Part shown: in pieces, positions 6,025-14,144 of the stretch | Layout: every line of letters starts with the position of its first letter | Numbering within the stretch: the first letter of the stretch is position 1 | Notes under the pieces: generated by a model | What the model saw: only the letters and a program-made list of their open reading frames with translations | Databases searched by the model: none | What the model was told of the DNA's origin: nothing | Made by a program: the position numbers and the translations under genes | Source: Oscillospiraceae bacterium UBA1230 | GTDB taxonomy: Bacteria > Bacillota > Clostridia > Oscillospirales > Oscillospiraceae | Assembly (NCBI GenBank): GCA_002309395.1 | Contig: DBWU01000003.1 | Location: forward strand, 3,146 to 20,432 | DNA length: 17,287 nt | Direction: 5' to 3'

Positions 6025-7416
6025 ATGAAGAAAAAAAGAACCGTTATACTGTTGAGTCTACTTGCTGCGGTGCTGATCGTCGGTGCAGGGATATATCTGT
6101 ATTCTGCCAGCGTTCAAAAGGCACAGGCGGATAAGGTGGCGGAAGAAAACAGCAAAGGACTGAAGAGATACTCGGAGTTTGATATTTTCGCGGGCGTACC
6201 TGCCATGACGCGGCAGGACGTTGCTTATGACAACGCGATTGACGCCGGCGGCGGCGACTATATGATCGCGGCCAGGGATGCGACGCCGGAGGACTATCAG
6301 GACTATCTTTCCGTTTTGGAACAAGAGGGCTTCCAAAAGGTTCTGGATAACGGGGAAGAGGGCCTCGAAGGCTACGTCTATACCTCTCACTATCAAAAAG
6401 AGAATTTGCTGGTGGTCGTTTCCTATATCAAGAACCTCAAGCAGATCACCATCACGGCAACGGAGAACACGGTGCTGTCAGACCGTTTATACCGTGATGA
6501 CAACGCGCTGATCACCACGACCGGCGCACAAACGAAGATGCACGTGTATGAGCTCGAATCGGTCGGCATGGGATTCATTTTTGAGCTCAAGAGCGGTCAT
6601 TTTCTGCTCTATGACGGGGGAACGAAAGTCGAGCTCCCCCATTTGGTCAATTATCTGGAATCACTGGTCCCCAAAGGCGAAAAGCCGATCATTGACGCAT
6701 GGTTTATCAGCCACGCGCATTCTGACCATATGGGGATCCTTACGGGCTTTGCCGAAACCAGCGGCTATGCCGATCGCGTATATATCGACAGCGTATATTT
6801 CTTCGAGCCGTGCGCCGAAGCGGTGACGATCAACGGCGACGCGGACGGTGTGCCGTGGAACATGAAGTTTTGCAAAGCGGCGGCGAGCTACTTAAAAGCG
6901 TCCGACGGCGGTCAGCCGGAGATGTACCGTCCCCGTCTGGGCGAGAGGTACTATTTCGATGAGATCACCATCGACGTGATCTATACGCCGGAGTTGTCAC
7001 CGGTGGCGGATTGGGATACGTTCAACGCCTCCTCCATCGTTACGATGATGACCATCGAAGGGCAGAAAGTGCTGATGACCGGCGACGCGGACTGGAGCAG
7101 TCAGCTCATCTACACCGCGATGTACGATAAGGAATACTTTAACTTGACGATCTATCAGGTGCCCCATCACGGCATCAACGTATATAAGCAGATCTCCAAC
7201 CGTTTGGGCACGATCCAGACCATCATTTATCCGGCGAAGGTAGTGACAGGCGGCGCAGGTCCTGCTTCGTTTACCGGGCGTAAACCCCAGAACGAGCATT
7301 TGATGTCCCTGGCGCCCGAATCGTTTGCCTTTGGCGACGGGACCAGGATCTTGACGTTCCCGTATGAGGTCGGAACCGCGCAGAAGCTTCCGTCGAAGTT
7401 TTCCGTAGAAGAGTAA
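6025..7416 (+). CDS. Membrane-anchored metallo-beta-lactamase-fold hydrolase
   Basis: This encodes a 463-residue protein from the ATG at 6025, which has GAGG 7 bases upstream; an in-frame GTG at 6010 lies ahead of that site and is unlikely. Residues about 6-26 are one hydrophobic segment after MKKKR, with no clear cleavage site, so the enzyme is probably tethered and faces outward. Residues about 45-155 form an extra alpha/beta domain (YQDYLSVLEQEGFQK, then repeated strands LLVVVSYI, QITITATEN). The MBL domain follows: FISHAHSDHMG with His230, His232, Asp234 and His235, then MTGDADW with bridging Asp354, and VPHHGIN with His381 and His382. This pattern resembles the ComEC/Rec2-type branch. 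Metal ligands are intact, so it should be active; the substrate is unknown. It ends 19 bases before the GLUG gene, so the two are very likely translated from one message. Confidence 0.86.
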   Translation: MKKKRTVILLSLLAAVLIVGAGIYLYSASVQKAQADKVAEENSKGLKRYSEFDIFAGVPAMTRQDVAYDNAIDAGGGDYMIAARDATPEDYQDYLSVLEQEGFQKVLDNGEEGLEGYVYTSHYQKENLLVVVSYIKNLKQITITATENTVLSDRLYRDDNALITTTGAQTKMHVYELESVGMGFIFELKSGHFLLYDGGTKVELPHLVNYLESLVPKGEKPIIDAWFISHAHSDHMGILTGFAETSGYADRVYIDSVYFFEPCAEAVTINGDADGVPWNMKFCKAAASYLKASDGGQPEMYRPRLGERYYFDEITIDVIYTPELSPVADWDTFNASSIVTMMTIEGQKVLMTGDADWSSQLIYTAMYDKEYFNLTIYQVPHHGINVYKQISNRLGTIQTIIYPAKVVTGGAGPASFTGRKPQNEHLMSLAPESFAFGDGTRILTFPYEVGTAQKLPSKFSVEE

Positions 7417-7435
7417 AGTGGGAGGAGAACTCACC

Positions 7436-10400
7436 ATGAATAAGAAGACAAGAACCATTTTAATATCAATTGGTATCTTTGTTCTGCTTGCGGCGATCGG
7501 TGCGGGCGTGTGGTTTTTGACGAAGAAGGACTCCGCCGGAAAAGGAAACGTGCTGAACGTAGCGTGGTACGACGAGGGCGGCACGGAGTTTACGATCAAT
7601 ACCATCGAGGAACTGCGGGAATTTGCGGCGCTTTCGGAATACTACGATTTTGAGGGGCAGACCATCAAACTCGGCGCGGACGTGATCGATAACGAGGGTA
7701 ACGCGGCGGATTGGGAAGAGGTCGTTCCCGAACACCTGTGGAAGCCGATCAAGCATTTCGCCGGCACGTTTGACGGGCAGGGGCATACCATCAGCGGTAT
7801 CTGCTCCTACGGTTTCGTCTATATCGTGCGGTACGGCGAGACGGAATTCTGCAAAGCGGGTATGTTTACCGACACGCAGGAGAGCTGCACGATCAAGGAT
7901 TTCCGATTGGTGAACAGCTTTATTTACAGTGACTTCAACGAAGGCGCCGGCAGCGTTTCCAGTAACGGCGGCGGCACGTTCGATTCCATTTACAGTAACG
8001 CGGTCGTGCTGTCCTACAAAGAGAGCACGGGCGGTATCGTCGGTTCTCTGGACGCAAAAGGCTCTCATACTATCACCAACTGCTGGTTTGACGGCGTATT
8101 GCGCGTAGAGGGCAACGTGGGACACTATGCCGGCGGTATCGTCGGTCAGATCGGTGCCACCAGCGGCACCTGCAAGGTGGAGCACTGCCTGAATACCGGT
8201 TCCCTCTCTTCCACGCTGGTCAATACCGGCGTCAATCTGGGCGGTATCGTAGGCGTGGTGATGACCTTCGGCAGAGTCCAGATCACCGACTGTTTGTCCG
8301 TAGGCGATCTGACGAATGAGTACGGGATCGCGGTAGGTTCCGTGATCGGTCAGGTGGCCGGTGCCGCCAGCGTTAACGACGTGTATGCCCTGCGCGAATG
8401 CTATAAGGCGATCGTCGGCTACAAGGCGGGCTCCATGGTGGGTTTCCCCATCGAGTACACCAGACGGATGCTGACCGGGTATGGCGGCTATCAGTGGACC
8501 ACACTGGACTTTGACAACTACTGGTCCGTTGTTAAGGGCGGCACACCCGTATTGAAGTATTTTACCAGCAGCAGCCCCAGTCTGGAGGGCATTGAGAAGA
8601 AGTATGATACCGGCTGGTACCAGAAGGGTCAGACGGAATGCACCATTATGAACGCCGCACAGCTGTACGGCTTTACCATTCTGTCCCGCGTAACGGATTT
8701 CTCCGGCGTGACGGTCAAGCTGGGCGCGGATATCGTCATCAACGAAGGCGACGCGGCGGACTGGGCGGATCGGGAGCCGGAATACAGCTGGAACCCCGTC
8801 AGCACGGGTGATTATCCGTTCAACGGCACCTTTGACGGCGGTATGCACAGCATCAGCGGCATCTGGTGCAAGACCAATTCAAATTACAGCGGTCTGTTCT
8901 CAGCCACCACGGAAGTGGCGGTCATCAAGAACGTAAAGCTCTTAAACAGCTATTTCGACTTTGGCGGACAGAGCTCCGGCAGTATCGCCGGCCGCGGCCG
9001 CGGTAATTTCGACACGATCTACAGTAACGCCATTATCCGCGGCTCCAACATCAACCTGGGCGGTCTGGTCGGTCAGATCCCCGGCGACAGCGGTATCGTG
9101 ATGAACAACTGCTGGTTTGACGGCAAGGTGACCAACACCAGCAACTCTCTGTCCACCCGCTATACCGGTGGTCTGGTGGGCGTCGTGCTGACCGACAGCG
9201 TTATGACGAACTGCCTGAATACCGGCACGGTGGACGCGACGAATTTCACCACCCCCAACCCGAATAACGCCAAGAATATCGTGCCTCTGGCAGGCGGACT
9301 GATCGGCTACGTTCCCACGAAGAAGAACATGACCATCGAGGGCTGTTTGAACGTGGGCGAGGTGAAGGTAAACGAGGTCGCCTCCATCGGATACGGCTCC
9401 ATCGCCGGATACGTGGACGGCACCGTGAAGGTTTCCGGCACCTACGCGGTGGCGGACAGCTCCAAGCTGCACTCCATGATCCACTGCACCACAGGCGAGG
9501 TAGCGGTAGTGGACGCGCGGATCCTCAAGGGTTACGGCGCGTACCGGAGAACGCTCCTTGACTTTGAGAAGTACTGGGCGGTGGTAGAGGGCGGCACCCC
9601 GGTGCTGAAGTCCTTTGTCAGCAATGCGCCGAGTCTTGCGAATGTGGAGAAGCTCTATGACGTGAGCTGGTACAGCGCGGATAAGAGCACCTACGTTTTA
9701 GACTCCCTGCAGGATCTGCACGGATTTGCGCTGCTGTCCTACAATACGGACTTTTCCGGCAAGACGATCCGTCTGGGCGCGAACATCGTTGTAAACTCCG
9801 GCTCCGCCGGCGCGTGGGCGCAGAGCGCGCCGCAAAACGAGTGGATCCGGATCGGCAACACCAATAAGGGATTTGCCGGCACCTTTGACGGCGGTATGCA
9901 CAGCATCAGCGGCATTTACATCAAGGCGAACGACAGATTCGGCGGCGTCTTTGCCAAGACCACGCCTACGGCGGTCATCAAGAACCTCAGACTGCTCAAC
10001 ACGTACATAGAAGCGGAAGGCGGCGACTGCGGCAGTATCGTGGGCCGCGGCGAAGGCGGAACGTTCGATACGATTTACAGTAACGCCATCGTTCTGTGTT
10101 CCGATTCCCGTGTGGGCGGTATGTTCGGTCAGCTCTACGGCGACAGGATCACCATCAACAACTGCTGGTTCGACGGAGCCGTGACCGGCACCGGCAATTC
10201 CACCAGCGCCAGGACGACCGGCGGTATCCTCGGATTGTACGCGGCAAAGACGGGAAGCCTGACCAACTGCCTGAATACCGGTATCGTGGACGCTACGGCG
10301 TATACCTATAACCAGAAGACCGACGGGACCTCGCTGATCGTTCCGCTGGCAGGCGGTCTCATCGGCCAGATCTGGGAGAACGTACACGTTACGGTGAAGG

Positions 10401-13400
10401 ACAGCCTCAACGCGGGCGCCATAAAGGTCAGCCAAAAGGCGGCGGACGGCAATATCGGCTTCGGCGCGATTTACGGCTGGACAGACGGTACCGTGGATGT
10501 GGCGGATACGTATGCCACGGCGGAGAGCTGCAAGCGCGTTTCCAGCGGCTCCTCCTCCAACCAGACCGGCAGGATCAAGCAGGTCGCGGCGGGGAGCATC
10601 AAGGGCTACGACGCGTACCGCTGGACGTATCTCGACTTTGGAAGATACTGGGCGGTGGCGCTGGAGAGTACGCCGGTCCTGCGGTCCTTCGCAGGCTCCG
10701 TGCCCAGCCTCACGGGAATCGATAAGATGACCGATAACAGCTGGTACGATGCGAGCAAGACGGAGTACGTGCTCAAAGACGCGGCGGATCTGTACGGCTT
10801 TGCGGAGCTTTCCAAAGAGACCGATTTCAAGGGCAAGACCGTCAAGCTGGGCGCGGACATCGCAGTAAACAAGGATATGAGCCAGCCGGTCTACGCCTGG
10901 ACGCAGATCGGAAGCACCGCCAAACCCTTTGCCGGCACTTTTGACGGCGATATGCACAGCATCAGCGGCATCTATCTCAAGACGGACGATAGGTTCGGCG
11001 GACTCTTCGCCGAGACGACGACCACCGCGGTCATCAAGAGATTCAGCCTGCTGGAGAGTTATATCGAGGCATCCGGCGCGGATAGCGGCAGTATCGTGGG
11101 TCGCGGCGAAGGCGGAACGTTCGATACGATTTACAGTAACGCCACCGTGCTGTGCGCCGGCGCCCGTGTGGGCGGCCTGTTCGGCCAGCTCCACGGTAAC
11201 AGCGTTTCCATCAATAACTGCTGGTTCGACGGCACCGTGACCGCTACCGGCAATTCCATCAGCGCCAGAGATACCGGCGGTATCCTGGGCTTGTACGCGG
11301 CAAAGACGGGAAGCATGACCAACTGCCTGAATACGGGCGTTGTGGATGCCACGGCATATACCTATAACCAGAAGACGGACGGCAGCTCGCTGATCGTCCC
11401 GGTGGCAGGCGGTCTCATCGGACACATCTGGGAGAACGTACACGTCGTGCTGGAGCACAGCCTGAACGCCGGCGCGGTGAAGGTCAGTCAGGCGGCGTCG
11501 GACGGAAACGTCGGCTTCGGCGCCATCTACGGCTGGGCGGACGGCACCGTCAAAGTGGTGGATGCCTACGCCACGACGGAGAGCTGCAAGCGTGTTTCCA
11601 GCGGTTTGTCCTCCACTCAGACCGGCATGATCCGGCAGGTTTCCGCCGACACGATCAAGGGTTACGACGGATATCAGTGGACGGTTCTTGACTTCGACCG
11701 GTATTGGGCGGTCGTGCTGGATGATGAGCTGACAACGGAGATCGACGAATCGGGTACCCCGATCCTGAAATCCTTTGCCGCCATCGCGCCCAGTCTGGCG
11801 AACAAGGATAAGAGGATCGACTTCAGCTGGGCAAACGAGGCGGAAGGAACGGAGGAGGATCCCTACGTCCTTAAGGACGCGGCGGATCTGTACGGCTTCG
11901 CCCTGCTGTCCCAGACGGACAACTTCGCCGGTAAGTATATCAAGCTGGCGGCGGATATCGATATGAACCCCGGTTTCACCGCCGCCACCGACGGCTTCAC
12001 CTCCAAAGAAGGCGGTACGCCCGTCCAGTGGAAGTCCATCGGCTCCACCTCCAACTATTTCAAGGGCATCTTCGACGGTGACGGACATACCGTTTCCGGC
12101 ATCTATCAGAATACGGGCGACAATACGGGCAACCTGTATTTAGGTCTGTTCGGTGCCACCAGCGGCGTGTCCACGGTCAAGAACTTCCGTTTGGAGAACA
12201 GCTACTTCTATTCAAAGGGCGCCCGGTTCGGCAGTATTGCCGGTAACGGCGACGGAAACTTCGAGAATATTTACAGCAACGCCGTCATCGTAACGGAGGG
12301 CGGCAGCGCCGCCGCGGTAGGCGGTATGATCGGCTACTTTGACGGAGAGATGAGCGTCTCGTACTCCGGATTGCACTTCGCCGGTACGCTGACGGGTTCC
12401 GCCTATCACGTGGGCGGTATCCTGGGCAGAGCCGGTAACGGTGCCAATACGGCGCTGACACTTGAGAACTGCCGCAACAGCGGCGCCGTCTCCAGCTCGG
12501 ATACGATGGCAGGCGGCATGATCGGTCTCATTGATACCACGGCTTCGTCTGTGACGGTGAACCTCACGGGTTGCTGGAACAGCGGCACGGTCTCGGCGCC
12601 CAGCGCAAGGGGTACCTTCGTGGGCAAGATCCGTAACGGAGCGCCGGTGATCCATATTTCCGACAGTCTCAACAGCTTCACCACTCCGCTCAACCCCGTG
12701 GGGTCGCAGGAGACGGGTACGCTTACCTACCGTTGCGTTCTGGACACGGGTCGTTCTCCCGCCAAGGTGTGGGATAAAGACGGCGGCACCAAGACCGCTA
12801 CGCTGGCGAGTATAACGGGATTTGCCGGGGAGACTGTCCTCGCGCCGTACGGCTTCGACTTTGAAACGGCGTGGGTGATCCAGGTGAACCATCCCGTGCC
12901 TGCGGTGTTTGCCGGTGTGACCCCCGACGTGAGCTGGTATGATGACAGCGCCAGCGAGTACGTGCTCAACGACGCCGGAGACCTGTACGGCTTTGCCGAA
13001 CTGTCCCGGACCAAGAATTTCGCCGGTAAGACCGTCAAGCTGGGCGCGGATATCGACATGAACCCCGGCTTCACCGCCACCACCGACGGCTTTACCGACA
13101 ACGAGGGCGGCACGCCGATCCAGTGGAAGTCTATCGGCTCCACCTCCAACTACTTCAAGGGCGTCTTTGACGGCGACGGACACACCGTTTCCGGTCTCTA
13201 TCAGAATACCGGAACCAGTACTGGCAACCTGTATCTGGGTCTGTTTGCCGCCACCAGCGGCGTGTCCACGGTGAAGAATTTCCGCCTGGAGAACAGCTAC
13301 ATCTATGCAAGAGGCGCCCGGTTCGGCAGTATTGCCGGTAACGGTGACGGAAACTTCGAGAATATTTACAGCAACGCCGTTATCGTAACGGAGGGCGGCA

Positions 13401-14026
13401 ATGCCGCCGCGGTAGGCGGTATGATCGGCTACTTTGACGGAGCGATGAGCGTTACCTATTCCGGGCTGCACTTTGACGGCGTCCTGACGGGTTCCGCCTA
13501 CCACGTGGGCGGTATCCTGGGCAGAGCGACCAACTCCGGCGGCGTAACGCTGACCCTGGCGAACTGCTGCAACAGCGGCGCCGTGTCCAGCTCGGATACG
13601 ATGGCAGGCGGCATGATCGGTCTCATTGATACCACGGCTTCGTCTGTGACGGTGAACCTCACGGGTTGCTGGAACAGCGGCACGGTCTCGGCGCCCAGCG
13701 CAAGGGGTACCTTCGTGGGCAAGATCCGTAACGGAGCGCCGGTGATCCATATTTCCGACAGTCTCAACAGCTTCACCACTCCGCTCAACCCCGTGGGGTC
13801 GCAGGAGACGGGCACGCTCAACTATCGGCGCGTTCTGGACGTGGGCCGCTCTCCCGCCAAGGTGTGGGATGAAAACGGCAGCGCAAGCTCCGTTTCTTCG
13901 GACGCCGTGAAAGACGCCGCCGCCGAGACGGCGCTCGCACCGCTGGGATTTGACTTTGCCGCCGCGTGGGTGGTCAGAGCGGATGAAACGCCGGTTCCCA
14001 AGTATTTTGACGCATCGGTCGAATAA
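7436..14026 (+). CDS. Giant GLUG-repeat beta-helix surface protein, six tandem modules
   Basis: This encodes 2196 residues from the ATG at 7436, 8 bases after GGAGGAG; a GTG at 7418 abuts that site and is not a credible start. Residues about 8-28 are a hydrophobic segment after MNKKTRT without a clear cleavage site, so an N-terminal anchor is likely; I see no LPXTG or SLH motif at the C-terminus. The rest is six modules of 350-369 residues, beginning at Trp44, 394, 745, 1103, 1465 and 1834. Each opens with a SWYD-like motif and YVLKDAADLYGFAELS, then KLGADI, FAGTFDGxxHSISGIY, GSIxGRG, IYSNA and several GGIVG (GLUG) turns alternating with NCWFDG or NCLNTG, and most close with LDFDxYWAVxxxGTPVLKSF. 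Short glycine-turn repeats of this type are read as parallel beta-helix coils, so an elongated extracellular rod is likely. It lies between an anchored MBL enzyme and the ABC permeases, suggesting surface binding or scaffolding. No catalytic motif was recognised. Confidence 0.88.
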   Translation: MNKKTRTILISIGIFVLLAAIGAGVWFLTKKDSAGKGNVLNVAWYDEGGTEFTINTIEELREFAALSEYYDFEGQTIKLGADVIDNEGNAADWEEVVPEHLWKPIKHFAGTFDGQGHTISGICSYGFVYIVRYGETEFCKAGMFTDTQESCTIKDFRLVNSFIYSDFNEGAGSVSSNGGGTFDSIYSNAVVLSYKESTGGIVGSLDAKGSHTITNCWFDGVLRVEGNVGHYAGGIVGQIGATSGTCKVEHCLNTGSLSSTLVNTGVNLGGIVGVVMTFGRVQITDCLSVGDLTNEYGIAVGSVIGQVAGAASVNDVYALRECYKAIVGYKAGSMVGFPIEYTRRMLTGYGGYQWTTLDFDNYWSVVKGGTPVLKYFTSSSPSLEGIEKKYDTGWYQKGQTECTIMNAAQLYGFTILSRVTDFSGVTVKLGADIVINEGDAADWADREPEYSWNPVSTGDYPFNGTFDGGMHSISGIWCKTNSNYSGLFSATTEVAVIKNVKLLNSYFDFGGQSSGSIAGRGRGNFDTIYSNAIIRGSNINLGGLVGQIPGDSGIVMNNCWFDGKVTNTSNSLSTRYTGGLVGVVLTDSVMTNCLNTGTVDATNFTTPNPNNAKNIVPLAGGLIGYVPTKKNMTIEGCLNVGEVKVNEVASIGYGSIAGYVDGTVKVSGTYAVADSSKLHSMIHCTTGEVAVVDARILKGYGAYRRTLLDFEKYWAVVEGGTPVLKSFVSNAPSLANVEKLYDVSWYSADKSTYVLDSLQDLHGFALLSYNTDFSGKTIRLGANIVVNSGSAGAWAQSAPQNEWIRIGNTNKGFAGTFDGGMHSISGIYIKANDRFGGVFAKTTPTAVIKNLRLLNTYIEAEGGDCGSIVGRGEGGTFDTIYSNAIVLCSDSRVGGMFGQLYGDRITINNCWFDGAVTGTGNSTSARTTGGILGLYAAKTGSLTNCLNTGIVDATAYTYNQKTDGTSLIVPLAGGLIGQIWENVHVTVKDSLNAGAIKVSQKAADGNIGFGAIYGWTDGTVDVADTYATAESCKRVSSGSSSNQTGRIKQVAAGSIKGYDAYRWTYLDFGRYWAVALESTPVLRSFAGSVPSLTGIDKMTDNSWYDASKTEYVLKDAADLYGFAELSKETDFKGKTVKLGADIAVNKDMSQPVYAWTQIGSTAKPFAGTFDGDMHSISGIYLKTDDRFGGLFAETTTTAVIKRFSLLESYIEASGADSGSIVGRGEGGTFDTIYSNATVLCAGARVGGLFGQLHGNSVSINNCWFDGTVTATGNSISARDTGGILGLYAAKTGSMTNCLNTGVVDATAYTYNQKTDGSSLIVPVAGGLIGHIWENVHVVLEHSLNAGAVKVSQAASDGNVGFGAIYGWADGTVKVVDAYATTESCKRVSSGLSSTQTGMIRQVSADTIKGYDGYQWTVLDFDRYWAVVLDDELTTEIDESGTPILKSFAAIAPSLANKDKRIDFSWANEAEGTEEDPYVLKDAADLYGFALLSQTDNFAGKYIKLAADIDMNPGFTAATDGFTSKEGGTPVQWKSIGSTSNYFKGIFDGDGHTVSGIYQNTGDNTGNLYLGLFGATSGVSTVKNFRLENSYFYSKGARFGSIAGNGDGNFENIYSNAVIVTEGGSAAAVGGMIGYFDGEMSVSYSGLHFAGTLTGSAYHVGGILGRAGNGANTALTLENCRNSGAVSSSDTMAGGMIGLIDTTASSVTVNLTGCWNSGTVSAPSARGTFVGKIRNGAPVIHISDSLNSFTTPLNPVGSQETGTLTYRCVLDTGRSPAKVWDKDGGTKTATLASITGFAGETVLAPYGFDFETAWVIQVNHPVPAVFAGVTPDVSWYDDSASEYVLNDAGDLYGFAELSRTKNFAGKTVKLGADIDMNPGFTATTDGFTDNEGGTPIQWKSIGSTSNYFKGVFDGDGHTVSGLYQNTGTSTGNLYLGLFAATSGVSTVKNFRLENSYIYARGARFGSIAGNGDGNFENIYSNAVIVTEGGNAAAVGGMIGYFDGAMSVTYSGLHFDGVLTGSAYHVGGILGRATNSGGVTLTLANCCNSGAVSSSDTMAGGMIGLIDTTASSVTVNLTGCWNSGTVSAPSARGTFVGKIRNGAPVIHISDSLNSFTTPLNPVGSQETGTLNYRRVLDVGRSPAKVWDENGSASSVSSDAVKDAAAETALAPLGFDFAAAWVVRADETPVPKYFDASVE
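7565..8614 (+). repeat. GLUG protein module 1 (350 residues)
   Basis: First module, starting WYDEGGTEFTINTIEELREFAALS. It is the most divergent copy: it has EHLWKPIKHFAGTFDGQGHTISGIC and a unique insert VYIVRYGETEFCKAG, but keeps the IYSNAVV, NCWFDG and GGIVG landmarks and the closing LDFDNYWSVVKGGTPVLKYF. Confidence 0.8.
8615..9667 (+). repeat. GLUG protein module 2 (351 residues)
   Basis: Second module, starting WYQKGQTECTIMNAAQLYGFTILS. It carries GTFDGGMHSISGIW, GSIAGRGRG, NCWFDGKV and NCLNTGTVDATN, and closes with LDFEKYWAVVEGGTPVLKSF. It is closer in pattern to modules 3 and 4 than module 1 is. Confidence 0.8.
9668..10741 (+). repeat. GLUG protein module 3 (358 residues)
   Basis: Third module, starting WYSADKSTYVLDSLQDLHGFALLS. 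It is strongly related to module 4: both have GSIVGRGEGGTFDTIYSNA, GGILGLYAAKTGS and NCLNTGxVDATAYTYNQKTDG. Corresponding bases lie 1056 apart around 10046 and 11102. Confidence 0.82.
10742..11827 (+). repeat. GLUG protein module 4 (362 residues)
   Basis: Fourth module, starting WYDASKTEYVLKDAADLYGFAELS. It is nearly collinear with module 3 and ends with a few extra residues (DDELTTEIDES) before the closing GTPILKSF. Confidence 0.82.
11828..12934 (+). repeat. GLUG protein module 5 (369 residues)
   Basis: Fifth module, starting WANEAEGTEEDPYVLKDAADLYGF. It and module 6 form a distinct subtype with DMNPGFTAxTDGFT, QWKSIGSTSNYFKG, YLGLFxATSGVSTVKNFRLENSY and GSIAGNGDGNFENIYSNA. The end differs from modules 1-4: it has DTGRSPAKVWDKDGG and APYGFDFETAWVI instead of the LDFDxYW ending. 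Confidence 0.85.
12491..12717 (+). repeat. 227-base identical direct repeat, copy in module 5
   Basis: Bases 12491-12717 are identical to 13586-13812, offset by 1095 bases, as far as I can read by eye. The next base on each side differs (C/G on the left, T/C on the right). Surrounding parts of the two modules differ at many third positions. Confidence 0.9.
12935..14023 (+). repeat. GLUG protein module 6 (363 residues)
   Basis: Sixth and last module, starting WYDDSASEYVLNDAGDLYGFAELS. It is almost collinear with module 5 and shares 227 identical bases with it near the end. The protein stops soon after APLGFDFAAAWVVRADETPVPKYFDA, with no additional anchoring domain. Confidence 0.85.
13586..13812 (+). 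repeat. 227-base identical direct repeat, copy in module 6
   Basis: This is the second copy of the block at 12491-12717. It encodes the stretch from SSDTMAGGMIGLIDTT through GAPVIHISDSLNSF to the GSQETG segment. Confidence 0.9.
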
Positions 14027-14055
14027 CCGGAGGGACCGGAGAAACAGTTGAAAGC

Positions 14056-14114
14056 TTCCCCGGAAAGAGCGTGAGCTCTGCTGCCTTTCGCGTTCGGCGC
14101 GAAAGGCCGGGGAG
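14056..14114 (+). other. Branched hairpin structure between the GLUG and permease genes
   Basis: An outer stem TTCCCCGG (14056-14063) pairs with 14107-14114, the last pair or two allowing G-U. Inside are two hairpins: AGAGC (14066-14070) with GCTCT (14075-14079) closing a GTGA loop of the stable GNRA class, and a perfect 10-bp stem GCCTTTCGCG (14083-14092) with 14098-14107 closing TTCGG. The base at 14107 can belong to only one stem at a time. The run after it is purine-rich (GGGAAAAGGG), so it is not a standard terminator. It probably shapes read-through or mRNA stability between the surface-protein gene and the permease genes. Confidence 0.6.
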
Positions 14115-14144
14115 GGAAAAGGGCACGATAGGAGAGGAGAGCGT

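Noticed and set aside
7565..14023. CRISPR array or tandem DNA satellite
   Set aside because: The period of about 1050-1107 bases is coding, in frame and diverged mainly at silent positions; there are no short repeats with unique spacers.
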